Part shown: positions 56,691 to 64,000 of the stretch, one piece after another
Layout of the letters: the number at the start of each line of letters is the position of its first letter
How positions within the stretch are numbered: the stretch's first letter is position 1
NCBI RefSeq assembly: GCF_902686445.1
Contig: NC_062217.1
Coordinates: 82,727,258 to 82,791,257, forward strand
Length of the DNA stretch: 64,000 bases
Direction of reading: 5' to 3'
From: Sciurus carolinensis
Lineage: Eukaryota > Chordata > Mammalia > Rodentia > Sciuridae
Position numbers and translations under genes: made by a program
The notes under the pieces: generated by a model
Databases searched by the model: none
What the model saw: only the letters and a program-made list of their open reading frames with translations
What the model was told of the DNA's origin: nothing

Positions 56691-57118
56691 TGTTTTAGTC
56701 AGCTTTTTTGCTGCTGTGACTAAAGGAACCGACCAAGAACAACTGTAGAGGAGGAAACATTTGAGGGCTCACAGTTTCAGAGGAATCAGTCATAGATAGT
56801 AGGCTCGATTCCCTGGGACTTGAGGTGAAGCAGGACATCATGGCAGAATAGTGTGGCAGAGGCAAGAGGATCACATGATGCTCAGGAAGCAGAGAGACTT
56901 CACTTGTCAGATACAAATATATACCCCAGCCACACCCCCAATGACCATCTCCTCCAGCCACAACCCTCCTGCCTCCACTTACCACTCAGTTAATCCCATC
57001 AGAAATTAGTTTACTGAGTAGTTTAAGGTTCTCACAACCTAATCATTTCCCTTCTGAATCTTCTCACACTGTCTCACATGTGAGCTTTTGGGGGACACCT
57101 CACATACAAACTATAACA
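56691..57118 (-). mobile_element. solo LTR, likely same MaLR group, opposite strand
   Basis: A 428-base element with TG and CA ends. Its flanks TATTC (56686-56690) and TTTTC (57119-57123) match at four of five bases. Its reverse complement shares layout with the LTR at 41076, from the 5' 'ctcatatg/caca' block to the terminal 'agctgactaaaac' block. No internal viral region adjoins it. The 96-residue minus-strand frame inside it is not a gene. Confidence 0.7.
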
Positions 57119-57588
57119 TTTTCCAGAGCTGCAGAACTTCATGTCTTCATCTTGTCATTTAAAAAAATTTCAATTAAACTCCTTTTTATTTAAAACCAAT
57201 AGCATAAAGCATAAAAATTGTACATATTTATGGGGTACTATTCTTAAGTTTTATGATATATATAGCTAAGCCTATTTTTATAATAGGAACCAAACTTCCT
57301 TTATCATCTAAGTTTCTTCTGTGCGATCATTTAATATATTAAGAATGAAGCGACACTGGCAATCATATTCCGAACCAATGATCCATAAGTCATTTTTAAC
57401 TTAAAAGGAAGGATGATAAGAAGTTCACTCTTCTTATCCTATTCCTTTTGAGAAAATAAAAAGATTTATCTCTTCACTGGGATTATTTCTCACATTCACA
57501 TTCAGTAGTATCTTTGTATACATTGTTTTAAGAACTCCTGTGTTTAGAGAAGACATTATTTTAAAGTTTGTGTTTTGTATTTTGGGGG

Positions 57589-57745
57589 ATCTTTTTCTTT
57601 TTTATTTTATTTGGTATTGGGGATTAAACCCAGGGGTGCTTTACCACTGAGTTACATTCCCAGCTCTTTTTATTTTTTCATTTGGAGATAAGGTCTCACT
57701 AAGTTGCTGAGGCTGACATCAAACTTAATGATCCTTCTGTATCTC
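57589..57745 (-). mobile_element. Truncated B4-type SINE
   Basis: Reversed ID-like part and only part of the B1-like head. The sequence breaks off into a short TA/CA repeat (57752-57785). Confidence 0.75.
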
Positions 57746-58522
57746 ATTCATATATATATACACACACACAAACACACATATATGTATTTTAATGTCTGAC
57801 AGTTGCTTTAGATTTGCACAGATATTGTACTCTTCCTACTTAGAAACTTTTACATTTCCTCATTTGTCAATTCATTCATCAAACCTGTAACAAACATTTC
57901 CCTAAAAATAAAGAATAAAGCCAGGCTGTATATTGGAATTCCTAAATGCAACATTCATCAGGGTAAAAGACTAGGAAAACAAAATATGGAAGAATTAGAA
58001 AGGAAGAAACAAAACTGTCATTATTTGCAGATGATTGATTTTCTGCAAATAAAACAAAAAGTATCTACAGGTAAGTTGTTAAAATTAGAGAAGTTAGCAA
58101 GTTTTCTGCATAAGTCATTAATATGTTAAAGTTAATTCCATCTCTACCTATGACAGACAAATTGAAAAAAAAATTTAAGGACTGTTAAGGCAACAAAAAG
58201 TATCAAGTATCTACCAAAATAATCTTTTTTAAAAAGTATATTGTCTTTCTGTAGAAAATGATAAAAACCTTACTTGAACTATTTTTATAATTATAAATAA
58301 ACAAAAAACTACATATTTGTGGATAGCAAAATTTAATCCTTAAAAAGATGTCACATTTTCTCCAAATAATCTAAACATTTAATATGCTATTCTCTATATG
58401 TTTCTTTGAACCTAACAGGCTAATTTTATATAATTTTATACAGAAGAGCAGTGGCCAGGACGATTTTGAAGAACAATCACAAGTTACTAAAACTTGCCCA
58501 CTTGGGATTCAAATAGTTACAG

Positions 58523-58606
58523 AGGCTGGGGTATAGCTCAGTGGGAGAGCACTTCCCAAGCATGTGCAAGTCCCTCAGTTCCATCCCCAGCACTGCAAAA
58601 ATAAAT
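58523..58606 (+). mobile_element. ID SINE
   Basis: tRNA-Ala-like body ('tatagctcagtgggagagca') with an A-rich tail, inserted into the sense L1M. Confidence 0.8.
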
Positions 58607-59642
58607 AAGTACAAACATACATACTATAAAGAAGCAACAGCAATAAAAACCAATGACAGCTGTAGGAATTCAGACAGGATAACACTGCTGTGAGGATACA
58701 TAGTGGAACAGAAGCAAGAGCCCAAAAACAGACTCAGCACATTTTCCATTCTTGATAATAACCTGGGTTGACAACTTGGATCCGTGGGCAAAGGAGGATT
58801 ATCAACACCCCCACCCCCCAGTTTTTTAAAATAGTGCTATAGAAATTGCAAGTACATATGGAAAACATGAAAACTGGGTATCTGTCTCACATTCAACATA
58901 AAAAGTAAAATAGTTAAAGACTCAAACATAGGAAGTAAAGTTTTAAATTTCTACAAAACAATGTGAAAGAATTTCTTTAAGATAGTATTTTTTTCTACTC
59001 AAAATATCTTGTATATAATTTAAAAGGCACTAAGCATAAAGCAAATAACTGTCCAATTTAACTATGTTGAAATTTAAAAATAAAAGTTAAATATAATATT
59101 AAAATATGAAAATCTGTCATCAAAAATATTTTTAAAAGCTACAGAGTGGAAGTAGATATTTCACCACGTATACAGCACATATTTTTTCCATATTTTTTAT
59201 TATTAAAATTTTCATTTGCCATCTTGGTAAAGAGTATTTTTAAAATACTTTGGGCAAACAATTTGGACACACAATAAATCATACAAAATCATCTCAGTAT
59301 TAATTAAGGAGTATTGATTACAAACCATATTATGATATAATTTTATTCTTGCCAGTTTGACAAAAAATAAAGTAGTTGTAAGTAACTAAATGTTGGCAAG
59401 GATATTGAGTCACAGGAAGTCTTACACACTGCAGGTTCAGGTGCAAATTGGTACAACCATTTTGGACAACAATTTGACATTATCTTTTTACATTGAATAT
59501 GGACATAGTCTATGGTCCAGCAGTTAAACTCCTATTTACATATGTGACATACTTTTTCTGTCAGATGTACTTTCTGTACCATGTGTTAAAAATAGGAAGG
59601 TTTATAAGAGTTTGTAAATAGTTTTTTCACAAAAAGGGAGAG

Positions 59643-59873
59643 GACAGGCACAGTGGTGTAGGCCCATAATCCCAGTGATTTGGGAGGCTGAGGCAAGAGA
59701 ATCACATGTCAGCCTTGGCAACTTAGCGAGACCCTAAGCAACTTAGCAAGACCCTGTCTCAAAATAAAAAAAAAGAAAGGGCTGATTATGTAACTTGGTG
59801 GTAAAGAGTCCCTGGGTTAATCCGTAATACTAAATAAATGAATAAATGAATAAATAAATAAAGGGAGTCAGAT
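59643..59873 (+). mobile_element. B4-type composite SINE
   Basis: 7SL-like head, A-rich linker, degraded ID-like tail and an AATA repeat tail. It splits the sense L1M. Confidence 0.78.
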
Positions 59874-61149
59874 GTTGGGTGGGGGGAGGAAGAAAGGAGG
59901 AAGAACCCAAAAGATCATCAGCAAGAAAATGGAGAAATTATTTGTGGCATCTTCATCAAGTAGAATACTATACAGTAGTAGAAATCAAGGAACATAGATG
60001 ATGAACCTAACAGGCACAAGGCAAAGAAAAAGTAAGTGAATTTCATAGGAATCAAAGTAATACATTTATATAAAGTTCAAAATATTGCAAAGTTAGGCAG
60101 TCCATTGTCATAGATATGAGAGAATAATAAGCACAGAATTCAGATAGTGCATACCTCTGGCTGAGGGATGGACCCAGAGAAGTCTTGGCAATATTTTATT
60201 TTTTAAACTGATTGGAGGATATATGTGGTTGGTGACTTTGTCATTCTACTTTGTTGATAGAAATACATTCTTGGTACATAGGAAATGTTTCTCAGTATTA
60301 AAAGCTGGTTTGGGCTGTAGTGTATCGGGTGAAGAGTGGATTTGGGAAGACCTGTTGGGTGTTGTATGCCTTGACAAAGCTGACGGTGGTTCGAGCTAGC
60401 ATAGCAACTGTGGAAAAGGAAGGTTAGAAAGGACTTGGATGGTGCAGAAGGCAGAGTCCGTGAGACTGAGGGTGGCATGCTGCGTGGAGCACTGGCGGAG
60501 GTAGAATGGTGGCAAGCCTGTCATACTCATGTAGGATAGAAGAGGACTTTATTGCGCTCACCCATAAACTTATTACCAGAAACTGTTTCTTTCCCGTGAA
60601 TAATTGTATTCCACTCACTTAAACAGTAAGGAAATGAAAATAGGATTTAAACAACAACCTAGAGATTATTCATAATGTTTATAGAGTCTGCACATATTCT
60701 ATGTATGTACGTAAGTTGGTCTAAGCTATTAGAGATTTTATATATGTCTCATTAGCATTTCTGAAGTGCATTGATGACTTATCTTGTGAATAAAGTGTCC
60801 TGTCAATTATCTTTGGAAAATGTTGGTTTAAACAACATTAAGCCAGCTTCTCTCCTGCAGGACCTTCCAGAACCCATAGCATACTAATGAGCACTGTGAG
60901 TCCCTGATGCTCTGTCCCCACTTGCTAACCATATATGTCTTCCTGGGTTATTTCTAGGCACTTGCCCTGTGTGGGTCATGTTTTGGAAAACTGCCTTTAT
61001 ATTCCTCTAACAGATAATGATATAGTTCCACCATTGTTCCATATTAAATAATGGATGTTACTCTACAAAGAAATAATAGCCTTATTGTGTCAGCAATTTA
61101 TCAATGTTTATGTGAGTGATAAATCACTGTATAAAATATAGACAAATTT

Positions 61150-64000
61150 AATTTTTTTTAGTTTTTTTTGCATAAACAAATGGGATACATGTTGTTTCTC
61201 TGTACATGGAGTAAAGGCATACCATTTGTGTAATCATAAATTTACATAGGGTAATGTTGTTTGATTCATTCTGTTATTTTTCCCTTCCCCCAACCCCTCC
61301 CACTCCTCTTTTCCCTCTATACAGTCCTTCCTTCCTCCATTCTTCCCCCCTCCCACCTCCCATTATGTGTCATCCTCTTCTTATCAGTGAGATAATTTGT
61401 CCTTTGGCTTTTTGAGATTGGCTTATCTCGCTTAGCATATTCTCCAATTTCATCCATTTGCCTGCAAATGCCATAATTACATTATTCTTTATGGCTGAGT
61501 AATATTCCATTGTATATATATGCCACAGTTTCATTATCCATTCTTCAATTGAAGGACATCTAGGTTGGTTCCACAATCTGGCTATTGTGAATTGAGCAGC
61601 TATGAACATTGATGTGGCTATATCTCTGAAGTATGCTGATTTTAAGTCCTTTGGGTATAGGCCAAGGAGTGGAATAGCTGGGTCAAATGGTGGTTCCATT
61701 CCAAGTTTTCTGAGAAATCTCCACTGCTTTCCAGAGTGGTTGCAGTAATTTGCAACCCCACCAGCAATGTGTGAGTGTTCCTTTTTCCCCACATCCTCGC
61801 CAACACCTGTTGTTGCTTGTATTCTTGATAATCGCCATTCTGATTGGGGTGAGATGGAATCTTAGGGTGGTTTTGATTTGCATTTCTCTTATTACTAGAT
61901 GTTGAACATTTTTTCATATATATGTTGATTGCTTGTAGATCTTCTTCTGTGAAGTGTCTGTTCATTTTCTTAGCCCATTTGTCGATGGAATTATTTGCAT
62001 TCTTGGTATAGTGTTTTCTGAGTTCTTTATATATTCTGGAAATTAGTGCTCTATCTGAAGCATGAGTGGCAAAGATATTCTCCCACTCCGTAGGCTCTCT
62101 CTTCACATTGCTGATAGTTTCCTTTGCTGAGAGAAAGCTTTTTAGTTTGAATCTATCCCAGTTGTTGATTCTTGCTTTTATTTCTTGTGCTATGGGAGTC
62201 CTGTTAAAGAAGTCTGATCCTAAGCCTACACGTTGAAGCTCTGGACCTACTTTTTCTTCTATAAGATGAAGTGTCTCTGGTCTGATTCCGAGGTCCTTGA
62301 TCCATTTTGAGTTGAGTTTTGTGCAGGGTGAGAGATAGGGGTTTAGTTTCATTCTGTTGCATATGGATTTCCAATTCTCCCAGCACCATTTGTTGAAGAG
62401 GCTCTCTTTTCTCCATTGCATATTTTTGGCCCCTTTGTCTAGTATGAGAAAATTGTATTTATTTGGGTTTGTATCCATGTCCTCTATTCTGTACCATTGA
62501 TCTACCTTTCTATTTTGGTACCAATACCATGCCGTTTTTGTTACTATTGCTTTGTAGTAGAGTTGAAGATCTGGTATTGCAATACCCCCTGCTTCACTCT
62601 TTCTGCTAAGGATTGCTTTAGCTATTCTGGGTTTTTGATTCTTCCAGATGAATTTCATAATTGCTTGCTCTATTTCTGTAAGGTACATCATTGGGATTTT
62701 AATTGGAATTGCATTGAATCTATATAGTACTTTAGGTAGTATAACCATTTTGAAAATATTAATTCTTCCTATCCAAGAACATGGGAGATCTTTCCATCTT
62801 CTGAGGTTTTCTTTAATTTCTTTCTTTAGTGTTCTGTAGTTCTCATTGTAGAGGTCTTTCACCTCTTTTGTGAGATTGACTCCCAAGTATTTATTTTTTT
62901 CGATGTTATTGTGAATGGGGTAGTTTTCCTAATTTCTCTTTCTGAAGATTCATCACTTATGTATAAAAATGCACTGGATTTATGAGCATTGATCTTGTAA
63001 CCTGCTACTTTACTGAATTCACTTATGAGTTCTAAAAGTTTTCTGGAGGAATTTCCGGGTTCCTCTAAATATATAAGCATGTCATCAGCGAACAGGGATA
63101 GTTTGAGTTCTTCTTTTCCTATTCATATCGCTTTAATTTCTTTGGTTTGTCTAATTTCTCTGGCTAGAGTTTCAAGGACGATATTGAAAAGAAGTGGTGA
63201 AAGAGGGCATTCTTGCCTTGTTCCAGTTTTTAGGGGGAATGCTTTCAGTTTTTCACCATTTAGAATGATATTGGTCATGGACTTAGCGTAGATGGCCTTT
63301 ACAATGTTACGGAATGTTCCCACTATCCCTATTTTTTCTAGTGTTTTGAGCATGAAGGGTTGCTGTATTTTATCGAATGCTTTTTCTGCATCTATCGAAA
63401 TAATCATGTGATTCTTAACTTTAAGTCTGTTGATATGGTGAATGACATTTATTGATTTCCTGATGTTGAACCAACCTTGCATCCCTGGGATGAAACCCAC
63501 TTGATCGTGGTGCACTATCTTTTTAATATATTTTTGTATGCAATTTGCTAAAATTTTGTTGAGAATTTTTGCATCGATGTTCATTAAGGATATTGGTCTG
63601 AAATTTTCTTTCCTCGATATGTCTCTGTCTGGTTTAGGTATCAGGGTGATATTGGCTTCACAGAATGAGTTTGGGAGGGTTCCCTCCTCTTCTATTTCAT
63701 GGAATACTGAGGAGTATTGGAATGAGCTCTTCTTTAAGAAGAACCCATCTGGTCCTGAATTTTTCTTTCTTGGTAGGCTTTTGATGACTTCTTCTATTTC
63801 ATTGCTTGAAATTGATTTATTTAGGTTGTGTATGTCCTCCTGGTTCAGTTTAGGTAATTCATATGTCTCTAGAAACTTGTTGATGTCTTCGAGGTTTTAC
63901 ATTTTGTTGGAGTATAGATTTTCGAAATAGCTTCTCATTATGTTTTGTATTTCACTCGTGTCTGTAATGATATTTCCTTGTTCATTCCAAATTTTAGTAA
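61150..64000 (-). mobile_element. L1 retrotransposon, 3' part, continues past window
   Basis: Minus-strand L1 of the same type as 7852-9679, with its A-tail end near 61150-61175. ORF2 relics include the reverse transcriptase region (frame 63123-63584, with [11 protein letters not shown] and a Pro-Leu-Ser-Pro motif). The FADD catalytic motif is at 63081-63092. The C-terminal region is at 61642-62886. Breaks visible by comparison with the other copy are an in-frame TGA at 63123-63125, a one-base loss near 62892, and two-base losses near 61899 and 61722. It is therefore inactive. The 5' end and any duplication are outside the window. Confidence 0.93.

Larger units (their letters stand above)
57900..60250 (+). 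mobile_element. ancient L1M, ORF2 3' half and 3' end, sense orientation
   Basis: Diverged plus-strand ORF2 sequence. The 'tcattatttgcagatgattg' block near 58018 is the reverse transcriptase YADD/FADD region. The block near 58720-58780 and the 'gttggcaaggatattgag' block near 59391 follow in the expected order. It ends near 60250. It is interrupted by an ID SINE (58523-58606) and a B4-type SINE (59643-59873). There is no coding potential. Confidence 0.7.

Noticed and set aside
61642..62886. A 414-codon minus-strand open frame
   Set aside because: L1 ORF2 relic of the same type, broken by frameshifts and an in-frame stop in the adjoining part.
63081..63092. FADD instead of YADD as an unusual reverse transcriptase active site
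   Set aside because: FADD is the usual form in mammalian L1 ORF2.

Overview
The window is part of one mammalian gene, with no prokaryotic features. Nine exons on the + strand read as a continuous 301-codon stretch of MIPEP, the mitochondrial intermediate peptidase, a zinc metallopeptidase of family M3. All eight complete introns are GT-AG and the codon phases match at every junction. The zinc site is present: HEMGH in the sixth exon (29156-29170) and the downstream Glu in the seventh (30614-30616). The gene's 5' exons and promoter lie before the window. Its last roughly 100 codons lie after it.

The interspersed repeats suggest a rodent of the squirrel lineage. There are many ID-type SINEs derived from a tRNA-Ala-like sequence. 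There are also many B4-type composites, with a 7SL/B1-like head and an ID-like tail, and rodent-type L1s whose 3' ends resemble one another. Older mammalian layers (MIR, L2, L1M, Tigger-like DNA transposons, MaLR-like solo LTRs) lie underneath. The species call is an inference.

Layout: 1-2416 is intron with SINEs. Exons at 2.4, 4.2 and 7.3 kb are followed by an 18.1 kb intron. That intron holds a 5'-truncated L1 with perfect target-site duplications (7852-9679), two ID SINEs in the same target, an LTR-like element, a 190-bp pyrimidine tract and an inverted repeat with ~104-bp arms. Four exons cluster at 25.4-30.7 kb and encode the catalytic core. An 18.4 kb intron follows, with an old antisense L1M interrupted by a younger L1 3' end, a clean solo LTR, SINEs and a C-rich stretch. 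Exons at 49.0 and 54.7 kb come next. From 54.8 kb on there is intron only, ending in an L1 that runs off the window.

I found no second protein-coding gene, functional RNA gene, CpG island, CRISPR array or new multi-gene system. What merits a second look is structural: the inverted repeat at 21.76/23.23 kb, the telomere-like block inside one L1 3' region, and transposons sitting close to splice sites.
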